A stretch of 64,000 nucleotides of DNA. Origin: Candidula unifasciata (lineage: Eukaryota > Mollusca > Gastropoda > Stylommatophora > Geomitridae). Position 1 is the first letter of the stretch; every line of letters starts with the position of its first letter. Under the pieces are notes generated by a model. The model was given only the letters and a program-made list of their open reading frames with translations. It made no database searches and was not told the origin of the DNA. Position numbers and translations under genes: made by a program. The DNA is taken from positions 1,635,729 through 1,699,728 of the forward strand of contig CAJHNH020002773.1 of NCBI GenBank assembly GCA_905116865.2, in the 5' to 3' direction. Below, piece after piece: positions 1 to 12,700 of this stretch.

Positions 1-330
1 GTATGGCGTTGGTAGTCATGTCTATCCACAACCTTCTCTCTTGTGTACTTTCAATCAACTCTGACACAGATGATCTTCCATAGTCCATGCCGTATGGCGT
101 TGGTAGTCATGTCTATCCACAACCTTCTGTCTCGTGTACTTTCAATCAACTCTGACACAGATGATCTTCCATGCCATGATGTCTGACTGTCCAGCATCTC
201 TTGTCTCGGTCTCCCTCTGCCTCTCCTCCAACTTTCCTACTGTCACGATGTACTCTAGTTTTCTCCTTTTCATCACATGACCAAAGAATGTAGATTGTCT
301 CTTTCTGATGTGGGCAATCATGTCAAATAG
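1..330 (-). mobile_element. Non-LTR retrotransposon RT C-terminal relic with a 91-bp tandem duplication
   Basis: On the minus strand it reads FFGHVMKRRK-like sequence, then a degenerate G-R-x-R-E-T block, as in the plus-strand relic at 1340-1780. The first ~91 bp (starting GTATGGCGTTGG) are repeated once at 92-180. Frameshifted and incomplete. Confidence 0.6.
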
Positions 331-379
331 GACAAAGTTTTTATTTTAAGTACCGGGGATTCAAGGAATTACTGTCTAT

Positions 380-640
380 TACCAAAAACAAATCTTTAAG
401 TGAAATACACGGGTGCGGTCTTCATACTCTATTGCTGAACCAAACCCATCATTGTTTGGCTGTTGTGGTTTTTCTAGGCAAACTTGACGTTCAGTAGTTT
501 GCCACTGCTCCTGAACAGTTAGCTCACTGTCAAAACCTATGCACACAAAATCGTTTGCAGCTGGGATCGAACTCGGCACCCCGGCATTACAAAGCTCGCT
601 TGCAACACCTAAGCCACAGACACCGACACGAATCTTCAAA
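380..640 (-). mobile_element. tRNA-derived SINE, family S3
   Basis: On the minus strand the head near 640-550 has an A-box-like TGGCTTAGGTG and a B-box-like GAGTTCGATCCC. The body (GCAGTGGCAAACTACTGAAC) matches a second copy near 9790-10030 and a fragment near 11590-11640. Confidence 0.6.
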
Positions 641-1034
641 CATGTACACAAAAATGAAGAATATATAATGCTCGAACAGTTTAATAAAGCTTCCGACAAT
701 AAACAAATAACATTTTTTAAATAATTCAATGCCCCCATGTTGGATCTGAAGTCCCCCTGGAAAGGGAGGGTGGAAGGTGGAGAGAGAGAGAAGACTAGAC
801 TTACGCCCCCCCCCCCCCCCCCACAAGCATGACCTAAAATGACTGATCAGAGGACTCTTCAAATCGGGCGCGTTGGGCTAAAGAGTGCAGACATTCACCA
901 CCTAGCTGTACACCACAAACAATAGCGTACCCTATGCCTTTTAAAGTATTAACACAGAAATAGAAATATTTCTTCTTCTTCCTAGCATTCACTTTGTAAA
1001 CTGCGGTTAAAAGTTGTGGTTGTTTGTCCACTTC
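640..1034. other. Nothing recognised
   Basis: AT-rich sequence with a GA tract (about 780-795) and a C-homopolymer (about 807-822). No coding, RNA or repeat-family signal was seen. Confidence 0.4.
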
Positions 1035-1195
1035 TGGTCCAACGACAGATCTGGCTTACTTGCAGACTGTTGGTTCTTCTCCTCTAAGGCAGAAATATTC
1101 CTAATTAGTTACCTCTAATGATATGCTTTTTAGGGAGACACTGGGTCTATTCTCCCCAAAATAGGACCAAGGAACCCAAACGCGAAGAAATATTT
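1035..1195 (-). repeat. Dispersed R-element, partial
   Basis: Partial copy of the ~280-bp dispersed family described at 26463-26750. Shared words: ACAGATCTGGCTTA, CAGACTGTTGGTTC, and GGGTCTATTCTCCCC. Confidence 0.6.
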
Positions 1196-1339
1196 CAACA
1201 GAAATCAACAGATTGCCCATCCTTTACAGAATGTGCTGTCTCCACAGCACGCCTGAAAGTCTCTCATTCCCCAACTTCGTACGCCTTCGTAGCCAATGGA
1301 TCTTTAACATCCTGTATTCACCTTCACTCTCATTAAACA

Positions 1340-1785
1340 CTGGAAAACGAGTACTGAAATGTTCAATCAAGCCCGTTCTGTCGTATGGCAGCGAATCTTG
1401 GAATGTGAGCAAACAAATTAAGAAGAGTTTGGAGGCAACTGAGATGTGGTTCTTGAGAAGAATGTTGCGAATACATTGGACTGCCAGAATAACCAACATT
1501 AAATGTCTGAAAATGGCTAATGAAAGTAGAGCATTATATAAAACACTCGGAAGGAGACAAAGTTCTTTGGTCATGTGATGAGAAAAGGAGCACTGAAAAA
1601 TATCGTGACGACTGGAAAGATCACTGGTGGAAGAGGCAGAGGAAGACCAAGAGAATTGATGGTGGATAGCTTAAGACAGTGGCATGAAGGAATATTGTCA
1701 GTAGAATTGATCCAGAACACCAAAGACCTGTGGAGATGTCTGAATGCCTACACCAACTGGCAAGGCACTTGTTGATGATGATGAT
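1340..1785 (+). mobile_element. Non-LTR retrotransposon, RT thumb/C-terminal relic
   Basis: Two adjacent frames read SYGSESWNVSKQIKKSLEA, MWFLRRMLRIHWTARITN, then GGRGRGRPRELMVDSLRQWH. This order (YGSESW, RRMLRI-W, FGH, GRGRPR) is the C-terminal end of RTE/CR1-like reverse transcriptases. One frameshift lies at about 1575, and no endonuclease or palm domain is present. Confidence 0.85.
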
Positions 1786-2105
1786 CCACCATTAACGGTG
1801 GCTGGCCTCTGTCTCATGTCTGGAAACTGCAGACTCCACCACCGTTCTCTCCAGACTACCACGGTGCTTGATGTGGCCAAAGTACCCCAGCTTTCAAAAC
1901 AGGATGCTGTTTACAAGCCAGTTCTCTTTGATGTTTCAGGTCATGCAGGATGTTGATGTTCCCTCCTCTTCTTGGCCCACGGTATTCTATGAATGTTTCT
2001 GTAGTATTTCAGTTCAAAATCTCAAATGTTCCTCTTCAAAGACTGAGTGAGAGTTAATGACCGAGATCAATAAGTTGCCAGGGGAAAGATCATGATCTCC
2101 ATATT

Positions 2106-2111
2106 TTTAAT
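2106..2111 (-). terminator. Candidate poly(A) signal of the RPP38-like gene
   Basis: ATTAAA on the minus strand, about 38 nt after the stop codon. It is the nearest hexamer downstream. It would give a very short 3' UTR, so a later signal is possible. Confidence 0.3.
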
Positions 2112-2148
2112 TCAACCTTCTTGCAGGTGCTGTTAACGGAAATAGTTA

Positions 2149-3723
2149 CTATTTTTTCTGCTTCTTCTTTTTCTTCTTCTTCTTGCTGGGATTGGAAACC
2201 ATTGTCTGTATATTCGATTCTGTGTAAGCAAAGGAAATGTAACTCTGTTCACCCTGCAGCTTGCGTTTGACGGCTTTCCTGGCATCCTTGCTGGGCTCGA
2301 CAAGTGACAGAAAGTCGATCCCTTTATATTTAGTGTCTGCCGTTGATGCACGCAGCTCATGAGCACCCAGAGTTGCATTATCTTCGTTGATGTTAACCAA
2401 CTGATTATCGTTGTTTGGTCTTTTTTGTTGGGAACTTTTTTTAGTTCCTTGAGAAACAGGATTTCCAGACCTGCAAAGGGAAAAGAATGGCGTTTCATTC
2501 TGATCCTGAGTCAGCTCTTTCACTTTCACAATCTTATCTTCTTTGCTGGAAGTCGTTAGTTTAGCTTTATTTTCATGTTTTTGTTGAACAGGTTCAACAG
2601 GACTGCTTGGAGAAACAGGATTTCCAGACAAGTTAAAGAAGGGTGTTTCAGTCTGCAGTTGAGATGAAGCTTTCATTCTCTCAATCTCATCTTCTAAAGA
2701 AGCCCCTGACTTATCTTCTTTATCCTGTTGTTTTTGTTGAACAGGCTCAATAGAACTGCTTTGGGAAGTAGTTTTATTGGACTTGCACAAGAAAAATAAC
2801 GGTGTTTCAAACTCTTGAGGTGTATCGTTTACAGTCCCATCTTCTTTGTTAGAAATTAGTTTATCTACGTCATCCATTAGTTTATGTTGAGTAGATTCAA
2901 CAGCACTGCCAGGAGGAACTGAATTCCCAGACCTGCAGATTGTAAAAAGAGGCACCTCAGCTGACATTTCCTTTGATGAAGTTTTAATCCTGGTATCTAT
3001 GTCCAGACTTTCCGCCTCACGGAATAAATTTTGACTGCTTGACGTTCCAGCTTCTGTGAACGGAATAAAATTATCCTTTCGTTGCTCAGACAAATCTGGC
3101 TGCTTGCTAACTGTACTGGAATTGAGAGATACCGTTTTTGGCTTGCTAGAAGCCAAACTGGCAGTTTTATCGGCTTGAGCTGGCGTTAACTTCTGTTTTT
3201 TAGACAAATGTCCCTTCTGTTTTCCTGAAGAACTGGAGCTCTGAACTCTCGACTCGCTAGATGTTGTTGAAAGAGAAATATAATCTGCAGAAAACGGATC
3301 ATTTCCCAAACTTGAAGTAAAAGCTTTCAGCTCATTCTTGGCGTCTGCAAGTTCTTTGGATTCCGCCTTCATAACATATAAATATGAATAATCTTCTATT
3401 TCCGCATCTTCATCACTGACTTCATTGTTCGCAGAGATTACTGCACTTTCCTTGCCAGGCACCCTTTTCTGGTCACTTGTAAATTCTATGTTCTGACTAG
3501 CCTGTAAATCGGCTGTTTCAGTATCCATACTGATAGCCACTACTTCCTCTTCGGGGCAAAGTTCGTGAGGTTTTCTAGAAGGTTCAGATTTTGTTGTAGA
3601 AAAACTCCCTGTAGATTCTTGACGCTCTGGCAACTGTTGCTCATTTGTATTTGTTACTGCTTGCAAACATTTGTCAATGATTGGCTTGAAATGTTTCTGT
3701 TCGTCTTGAAAGGAAGACAGTTT
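2149..3723 (-). CDS. RPP38: RPP38-like exon 9: long repetitive tail and C-terminus
   Basis: Terminal 1575-nt exon (residues 344-867), entered in phase 0 after CTTCTGCCAG. It is mostly polar, low-complexity sequence (Ser, Gln, Lys, Glu) and probably disordered. Four 50-53-residue repeats begin E-(T/V)-P-(L/F)-F-x-(L/I). The conserved end reads GIDFLSLVEPSKDARKAVKR, then a short linker, then [18 protein letters not shown]. The N-P-x-K block matches the C-terminal motif of vertebrate RPP38. The stop is at 2149-2151. Confidence 0.85.
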   Translation of the reverse strand, partial: KLSSFQDEQKHFKPIIDKCLQAVTNTNEQQLPERQESTGSFSTTKSEPSRKPHELCPEEEVVAISMDTETADLQASQNIEFTSDQKRVPGKESAVISANNEVSDEDAEIEDYSYLYVMKAESKELADAKNELKAFTSSLGNDPFSADYISLSTTSSESRVQSSSSSGKQKGHLSKKQKLTPAQADKTASLASSKPKTVSLNSSTVSKQPDLSEQRKDNFIPFTEAGTSSSQNLFREAESLDIDTRIKTSSKEMSAEVPLFTICRSGNSVPPGSAVESTQHKLMDDVDKLISNKEDGTVNDTPQEFETPLFFLCKSNKTTSQSSSIEPVQQKQQDKEDKSGASLEDEIERMKASSQLQTETPFFNLSGNPVSPSSPVEPVQQKHENKAKLTTSSKEDKIVKVKELTQDQNETPFFSLCRSGNPVSQGTKKSSQQKRPNNDNQLVNINEDNATLGAHELRASTADTKYKGIDFLSLVEPSKDARKAVKRKLQGEQSYISFAYTESNIQTMVSNPSKKKKKKKKQKK

Positions 3724-6700
3724 CTGGCAGAAGACATAATAAAGAAACAAATATTAGCCATGAGCTAAACAGAAAATATGAAACAATTACATATTAAATG
3801 CAAAACTTCTTCTGTTTCCTCTTTTGCATTCATCCAAAGTTGTGAAATTGTTATGCCTGTTTACGACATGATTGCAATTTTTGCACCTTTCAGCCGATAC
3901 ATCCAACTTCTGCGGGCATTTGTTGCCCGGGTTAGACATCCCGGTTAGATGTGAGGGCTACCACAGTTTCACTGTGTGGTTATCTTCGTTTTCTATCAAA
4001 TGCAAATGAAATGGCAACAATGGTATCTCCTTCTTTCCCTTATCATTTACCGGCTGTAAACTCAGGCAAACATTTCTGGTTGTTCGCTTACTTCTGGACT
4101 TTGGTCTTGTTTCAGAACTTTTGTTTTGAGTGCACATCCATTTTATAGATCTGGCTTAAATGTGTGCAGACTGTTGGTTTCTCACCTATCAGGCAAATGC
4201 ACTTCGACTTTGAAGCAAACACCCCTAATTAGGCAGTGGCTCTATTCCTGTTTTCATCAAAATAGGGCCCCGTAACCCACACTCTAACTGGACGAGTTTT
4301 CGGTTCTATCCTAATATCTCCCCCCAAACAGACAGTCAAATATTTTAAGGGTGGTAGATAGGCTGCATGCAGTCGTGGGACCTAGGCTGCACTCTCTCCT
4401 GGGACAGAGGTGGGTTGGGGTTAGGCCCAGTTCTAGATGTGTTGGGACAGTAAAAGCATCAGAAAGCCAGGAAACTCACTCTCACTACCCCCAAAAATAT
4501 TGGACTGTCTTGTGACTTCATCCCGGGGGGGGGGGGGGGGGGGGGGGGATATCGGGAAAGCACTGAGTTTTCTTAATGTGAGCGGGTCTTGCTAGTCACA
4601 CTCACCATCACCATGGGCTGTGAGTGAGTTCTGCATCTCCCTACAGCACAATATTACACTAACATACGGAAAGACAAAAGAGTGCCCACAAAATGCAAGT
4701 GAAAATTGACACCTGTTCTAACGGCTTTATTACAAAAGCATGAAAGAAACACATTCTTGGTCTGCAAACTTCGCCAGAAAGTTCTAGTTTGTCATCCATT
4801 TCTGGTCTTTGGTCTTGTTCCAAAACTTGAGTTTTTTCCTGCATATCTGTGTTACAGATCTGGCATATCTGTGTTACAGATCTGGCATATCTGTGTTACA
4901 GATCTGGCATATCTGTGTTACAGATCTGGCATATCTGTGTTACAGATCTGGCTTATCTGTGTTACAGATCTGGCTTATCTGTGTTACAGATCAGGCTTAT
5001 CTGTGTTACAGATCTGGCTTATCTGTGTTACAGATCTGGCTTATCTGTGTTACAGATTTGGCTTATCTGTGTTACAGATCTGGCTAATCTGTGTTACAGA
5101 TCTGGCTTATCTGTGTTACAGATATGGCTTACCTGTGTTATAGATCTGGTTTATCTGTGTTATAGATCTGGCTTATCTGTGTTACAGATCTGGCGTATCT
5201 GTGTTATATTACAATATCAATATCCTGGCATTAACACACAAAAATGTGTTTGTGCAGGTGCAGACAGAACCAGTAGAATTTAACTACACTATCTCCCCGT
5301 GTGGGTTCCTGGGCCCCCCTGGGGTACAACAAGAATAGATCCACTACTTCCCCAAGAAACACGTTGTAAGAGTCGACTAATGGGGCGAGTGTTCCTTCAA
5401 AGTCGGGGTGCATCTGTGATTAGTGATTAGAAAGGATTATCATCACAGCACTCTGGACAGACCCATAGGTGCTCCTATCTTCTCCTCAAAAGCTCCACAA
5501 GTGTAAAACGACTGATGACGCCTGTTCTGTGTTGGTTAATGAAACATCTTGTCCCCTTAGTGAAATGTTCATTTCTTGCAGCTCCAGGCTGCACCCCCGT
5601 GTCCATCAGTCTAGACAGGGATATGAAGTTATGTCTTTTGGCGTGCTCCTCGGTACGGTAACTGTAGTGCATGACATTGATAACATCACTTCTGTCCAGT
5701 ACTGGGCCAGCCATAGCAACTGCAGTGTCAGCAAGACAGTCTGCACGCTCGTTCCCTTGAACACCGGCATGACCTTGCACAAAGATGAAGGCTAGGGGTG
5801 CATCTGTCTGAGAGACAAAGAACCAACAATCTGCCTACACTGAAGTCAGATCTGTAAAATGGATGTGCATGCAAAACTCTGGTTCTGGAACAAGACTAAA
5901 GACCAGAGACGGACGAACACCCAGAACTTTCTGCGGGGTTTTCAACCTGTGAATGCGAACAAGCAGAACTAGACTATTTCTAGAACAGATCCCAGCAGAA
6001 AGGGCCACGAACTGACTTCATAGGGTCATTGCCCTAACTGGAAGTGACTAAATTTAGACTTCTCAGAGTGATAAGGTTACCAAACATAACTACCTTCAAG
6101 GCAAGCACAGAGAAGGTGGCTCCGAACAGCGCCTTCAAGGCATCCACGAGTCCCGGCAGCACAACCACTGGACACTTCTTCACAGCAGCCACCGACAACA
6201 GCGAGACAGGTTTGGTGTCCGCCAGCAACACCGGTGTGACCTGCTCCGATACAAGGACGACCTCATACTTTCCTCGCTCCAAGAAGGCAGCGACTGTGCG
6301 TTTGCCGATATCAAACTGCTGACTGTAATAAATATTAACAACAGTTTTTTTTTAGAAAGATCAGCAACTTCTGCCCGTTTTGTCCACTCTCTCTATCCCA
6401 CTTTTATTCGTTATCTTCCCTTCATCTACGGCCTCTTCCCACCTCCCTTCCTCCTTGTGCTTCTCTTTACCCCCCCCCCCCCCACCACTTTCCTCACCTT
6501 TCTCCTTCAACCTCGCCTCACCTCTGTCCCATTTTCTTCTTCTGCCTCTTCTCACATACTTCCCACTTTCTCCTTGTCTTTCCCAACCTCCCTTCTGTCT
6601 CTCTACTTCCTCCGTCATTCTACCTCTACTCCCCAGTTTCTCATTCTTTCTTCTGTTTGTGTGTGAATAATATGTGTGTTTCTAAAAAGTCAGAGTGCAT

Positions 6701-9700
6701 CTGCTGAGAAACCAACAGTCTGCACACAAATAAGCTGGACATGTAAAATAAATGTGCAAACAAAAAAACAAAAACACAATCTGCAACAAGACTAGAGGTC
6801 CAGAAGTGGACGAACAACCAGAACTTTCCTCTAGAGTTTAAGGCCGGTGAACGCAAAGAAGAAGAACTCTGTACGCTTTTATCCCTGAAGTGAAAACCAA
6901 CCCTCGGTATTGAAACATGCTTGTCTGATCATGCAACTAAAGATCCCTACAAAACAGAAAGCAAATACTTACATGAAAGCTCTTTCAAACAGATCTTTTA
7001 ACTTCTGTTTCTTTCTCCTTTTCTTCTTTTTCGAATCATGCTTTTCTTTATCCGTGTTGTCTTTCAATTTTAGGCCTTGATAAAGAGTTCTGAAAATATT
7101 TTTTTTAAAATTAAAATGAAGCGAAATTATAGTGGAAAAATACACTGAGTGTACCCAGTTTCCTAATGTGAAAAGTACATGACCCTTTTTCATTCCGTCA
7201 GGCGTTTGGGCATATAGGGCTTGACTAATATTTTATTGAGCAATCGGTACCTAATAGGTGATGTAGTCAACTTCACGCTAGTCGCCTTTACTTCCCAGGA
7301 TCTGGTACCCACTCAAGGCTGGGTCGACCTGAGAGTCAAGGTCATTTTTGAAAAAAGTCTTGCTCCGCCAGGACCCGAACCCAAGACCTTCTGATCTGCA
7401 GGCGAGCGTCTAACTGCTACGCCACGGCGGCTCCCAGTTGACTTATGAGACAACAAAAAACTTGACCCCCATTCCGCTGTGGTGGAAGTGGTTCCCGTTA
7501 ACAACCCAATCACCCACCGTCCCCTACAGTACCGTACTGGCCTTACGGCTGTGACCAGAGTCAGAACCAACAGACTCCCTTAAAGCTCTTTCTGACGCTA
7601 CTGCACCTTACACTCGGACCGCGATGCTACTGCACGTTTTTTGTTAGTGTGAGTGGACAGACCATGTCCCGTAACCAGATCCACCCTTCAAGGACTGCCT
7701 CGCTAACGTCTAAGGAAATACATAAATGAGTACTGGGCTATCCTCCGAATAACGGGCACAAAAGATGGCGGCCGCAAAAACACCCTAACAGAGCCTCAGT
7801 CACGTATCAATTGCGCACTTCCGGTGACTTAATTTGCGGTTTTCCGGTGACTACCGCCACCACCGAGCGTAAACCTCTAAAACCGACACTTCCAGTCAGG
7901 TCCAATAACTCGTAAATGTAACTTTTCCAACTTGTGTACAATGACCTGTTTATGACATACACTGTTAATGCCGTTGGTGGTGTTTGTGCCTGCACACATT
8001 TAAGAGGCCAGAATATGACAACACTAACTAGCATTTGGGTGGTGGGGGAAAGTGGATCCTTTGAACCAAATAGCTTTTCTAAAGCCGAGATTAGATGACA
8101 TTTTCCTGTAAGCCTCAGTGATAGATGTCTTGGGGTTAAAGAATGAGTCACAGATATACATGTTTGTTTAAGGCTCCATGTTATGTATTCCATTTAATTC
8201 GTCACCCTGTTTGTGATTCTTGATTACTTCACTCATATATCTTTGTATATTCAACACACAAAAATTTGATAAACAAAATTTGTTATGAATTTATCAGTGA
8301 CCTGTGTAAAATATTATTTATTTAAAGATATTTTTACATAATTTCTACGGGACCATGACATTTTTTTAAGCCTCGATGTGAAAGGTGAACTCCTTCAGAA
8401 CTAAAGGACAGTTAAATCAGTTATAAATAAATCAGACATAAATCAATGCATGGTGTTTTTCTTGGCATCAAAACAGTGAAGAAACAAAACCGAAGGCCTT
8501 TAAGAGAATTAATGACCAATAAAGTTATGCCAACAATTTTTTGAATGCTAAATTAATAATCATAACAAAAAAGCACTTGGGACATTACCATAAGTGCTCC
8601 GTCGCCATCTTTAGCAGTAAGCACAGAGTTGCAATTCCAGTGGTACCAGTCTGACTGTATATCTGTCTCACCTTTCCCCTGAGTGTTGATCGTCGGCCAA
8701 ATCTTCTGGTCACTCCTCACTATACTATTCTCCTCAGACGTTGATGTTTGTGCCTCCCCACTGTTCACCCGCTCCCCAGAACCCTTACAAAATCTAGCTA
8801 GCTGTGCCTCAATTTACCACCAAGTGGAGCAGAACTGGCCAGTCTATCATTTCCTAACACACCGGCATGACCTGGAGATAATATCCAAAGGACGCTAAAT
8901 ACCCGGGACCTCTGAAGCAATGCTTTCCCTCTTCACGGAGCATACCTGTCTCCACCTTTCTCAACATGCTCTGTGAATCTGCATATGTAAAAACGTTTTC
9001 AGACCAACACCATTAATGAAAATAATTATTTAAAAAAAAAAAGGAAGACGCAAAAGCACCAGTTAACTCACTTCTTCAAAAGTTCAAGGATATCTTTTCC
9101 TGCTTCTGCATTAATTTGCAACGGTCTGTGGAGGACATGAAAACAAACAGTTTGTCTATTGTGAAACAATGCTTCCTGTTTTACATTTCTTCTTCATCAT
9201 GTTCATCAACTTCAAAGGAAACCTAATTTGTTGCCTTTTGCAACATGCTCATTAGGGCAAAAGTGCAGGGGTGTGGTTCTACCCCTGTCCCCAAATGGGA
9301 CCCAGAACCCACATAGGGATGTTGTAGTTTTGAACAGAGAGGACACACACAAGAGATTTCACATTATACTGCACATCTTATTTTGCTGTATCTCGTCAGG
9401 TGCATCAAAGAAGCAGTTACTTTTTAGTCTAGGTGATTTCACATTTGAGTTACAAGGATTCACTTATTTCTTCTCATCTTGATTTTCTGGTACCTATCAA
9501 AGTTGAGGTGAAGTATAATTTACGGGAAAGTGCCCGTTTGTGTCCTTCGTAAAAGAAGATTTCCAGGGATTCTTAACTCCCTCTGTCCATCGCTTGCATG
9601 GTCTGCCTCTTCTTCACTTCCCGTCTGGTCTGTACATCCTTGCTTGCTGTGGTATTCTGTCTGCTGACATTCGTGTTATCTGGGCAACCCATTTCACTTA

Positions 9701-12700
9701 TTGTCCCCTAAAAAAATCTAAAACTGTCACTACCTCATTCCCATTCGGATTTCATCATCATTCATTTATTTGCTCATATTCAACTGTTACTGTAATGTTA
9801 AAGTTAGTTGCAGTTAAAGAATATTGCAGAACCAATCACATCATTTTTTGGCAGTCTATGGTTTTACTAGACACTTTTATTTTTAGTAGTTTGCCACTGC
9901 TTTTTGAATGGTCAGCTCTTTATACCACTGCAAGGCGGTCTACTGCACCGTCACCCACAGGTGAGATCTAACCCGGCACCCCAGAATTAGGAACCACATT
10001 CACAATGCCTAACTCACAGACACATACTGTAGTGGGTACCTGGCTAAAAACAGCAAAATATACTATGTAAAAATTGTGCAGTCTCCTTTTTGCATTTCTT
10101 TGAGCAAATAATTTTGCCTCTGTGTTTTCTTGGCATCTCTAGTATCAAAGGAGATAAACAGGCAGACATTTTGGCTGGTTCTACAAATAACCGATGTTTG
10201 TAGTGTAGGAATAAACAAGCAGACATTCTGGCTAATTCTACAACCGGTCAGTGTCTGCCGTGGAGGAAAATGGAATACTCAGACCTACAAACACTTGATA
10301 TCACTAACTGGAAAGAGAAAGCCAGAGATGAATGGAGGCAGATGATATCTGCAGTAATGAGTTTCAAGGGCTTGGAAAGCTGAGGAAGAAGAAGAAGGAG
10401 AATAAGATACAATTCACTAAAATAAAGCAAATCAATGTATCCTTTCAAACGAACTACACAATCAGCTACAAGTACATATTTGTTAAAATTTACAAAAGGG
10501 AATCACCACTCTGTTACCTGTTTTTGTTAGTTTTTCCCAACTGAGTGCTGCCTTGGCCTGCCACAGGTTGAGCAGCAGACAAGTTCACTATTTTCTGGGG
10601 TGCACAAGTGGTCGTGTTTGACTGAACAAGGGAGATCACTTCTGCAAATTCTGAGTGAGAGTTGTCTATCTTCTGCAAATGAAAAGTAATAAGTAAAGTA
10701 AAGTAAAGATCCCTTTTCACGCCTTTCGGCGCATCGGGCATATGGGCAGAGCGTCCCATATTTTTACAGACCATGAGCACTCTGTGGGTAATGTGGTCAG
10801 CATTACGCCGGCTGTCTTTACTTTCCCAGGACAGCCCATCCTGGTACCCATTTTAGGCTGGGTCGACCTGCGACGCCCCATACAACGATAAAAATCCACG
10901 CAGCCTGCAGTGGGTTTCGATCGCGGTATGCTGGCTCACGAGTCGGACTCGCAACGCCTTAGCCACGGACGCCGCTAAATGGAAAGTATGGTAGTAAAAA
11001 CCAAAACTGAACAGTTTCATGTTCTAGTGTTGTCTGCATTCACCAGCTGTAAACCCGGGCGGAAAGACCTGGATCTTCATCCATTTATGGATTTTGGTTT
11101 TGTTCCAGGACCTGAGTTTTGATGAAAGCCAGCTCCTACGACATGCTTGTTGGGGCGGTAGTGGGCCTATTTTTGTCTTCCCCACACTGGGGTCCCATGG
11201 GTGATCATATTATTGTGATGAAACTTAATGGAAAGAAAACCAGTACAATTATTAATGAGCCGGTACTTTATTCAAAATGTCGCTCTTGTCTCAACATGCC
11301 TGCAAGTCTCCCTTTCTCTAGCCAAATCTCCAGCCCTATGTACTTTTATAGCCCATACATCTTACACTTCTTTACTCACCTTTGCAGAGGTCAGCCTCTG
11401 CCTCATTTTCCGAAAAACTCCCTCTCCATAACTGCTCTCCCCTGGCCACCAGGACGTTTAATATAGCTAAAAATTTTCAGGGCAGGATGCTGTTTATGAG
11501 CCAATTCTCCCTGATACTCAGATCATCTAGGGTGTCAGTGCATTAAGTATATCAATACTGAAGAATCAGATCCAGCATTTTTAGCTGTTGTGGTTTTCTG
11601 AGCAAATTTACGTCCAGTAGTTTGGGACCCCATAACTAAACAGAGATAGGGACATAAAACTCCTCTGCTGCTACAAAGATCTGATTCATGATAATTCCTG
11701 CCCAGATGATGTGATTATCTGTATGTTGAATTAAGAATTGATATCATAGCACTCGGGACACTCCCATAAGCGCTCTGTCCCCATCTTCAGCAGCAAGTGA
11801 AGAGTTCCAGTTCCAATGACACCAGTAATTGTCTGTATATCAGCCTCGCCTTTCCCTTGAGTTTCGGACGTCAGCCAGATCCCCTGGTAACTACTCACAG
11901 CGCCATTCTCCTCAGACCGTAATGATCTATTTGCAGTTTCGTCGCCCAGCTTTTGAGTTGAGTGCATGGCGTGACACTGTGAGCTGCGTTTGTTTTTCGT
12001 TGGCACAGAAGCAGAGCATCTGTGGGGTGACCCGTTTGCTATGAAGCTGAAACTAGGATTACCAGATTGCCAGATCTATTTGCATCTCCTCACTGTTCAC
12101 TTACTTCCAAAGGGGCCTCACAACATCCAGCTCGTCACACATCAATTCACCAGCAAGTGGTGCAGAACCCGCCAGTGATTATCTATACATATGGCCCTGT
12201 GTTGAGAGGCAGAAGAAGTACAAGGGGGTTCATAGCAAGAGCGAATGGACATCGCCTAGTGCAACAAAGCCGGGCATATGATATCACAATGTCTAGTCTG
12301 AGAATGGAGGTGGAGGCAGTCAATTTTTCACTCACTCGAGATCCAGCAGCACATACATGTTGTGAATGTAACTGACTCAAACAGCATACTGAGAAAAGTG
12401 GAGACAGGTATACTCTGTGGCAAGCTTCAGATGTCCCAGGTAATAAACATCGTTTAGATATTTTCTCAAGGTCATGAAGGAGTGTTGAGAAATGAACAGG
12501 TAGACAGACCTGCTGGTTCTGCACCACCTGGTGGTAAACTGATGCATGAAAAGCTACATGCAGTAAGGTCCCTTTGGAAGCGAGTAAACAGTGCAGAGGT
12601 CAGCACAAATAGATCATCACTAAGAAGGCAAGAATGGTACAGCAAGAAGTGACCAGGGGATCTGGTCGACACTCATCACTCAGGGAAAAGGCAATACCCT

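Noticed and set aside
4706..5283. Three overlapping frames with regular Leu/Cys/Tyr repeats
   Set aside because: A 22-bp repeat (not a multiple of three) cycles through frames without stops. No start context, no homology.
7807..8193. 128-codon minus-strand frame in an RPP38-like intron
   Set aside because: No recognisable family, no splice continuity with the gene and ordinary intron composition; long frames of this size occur by chance.
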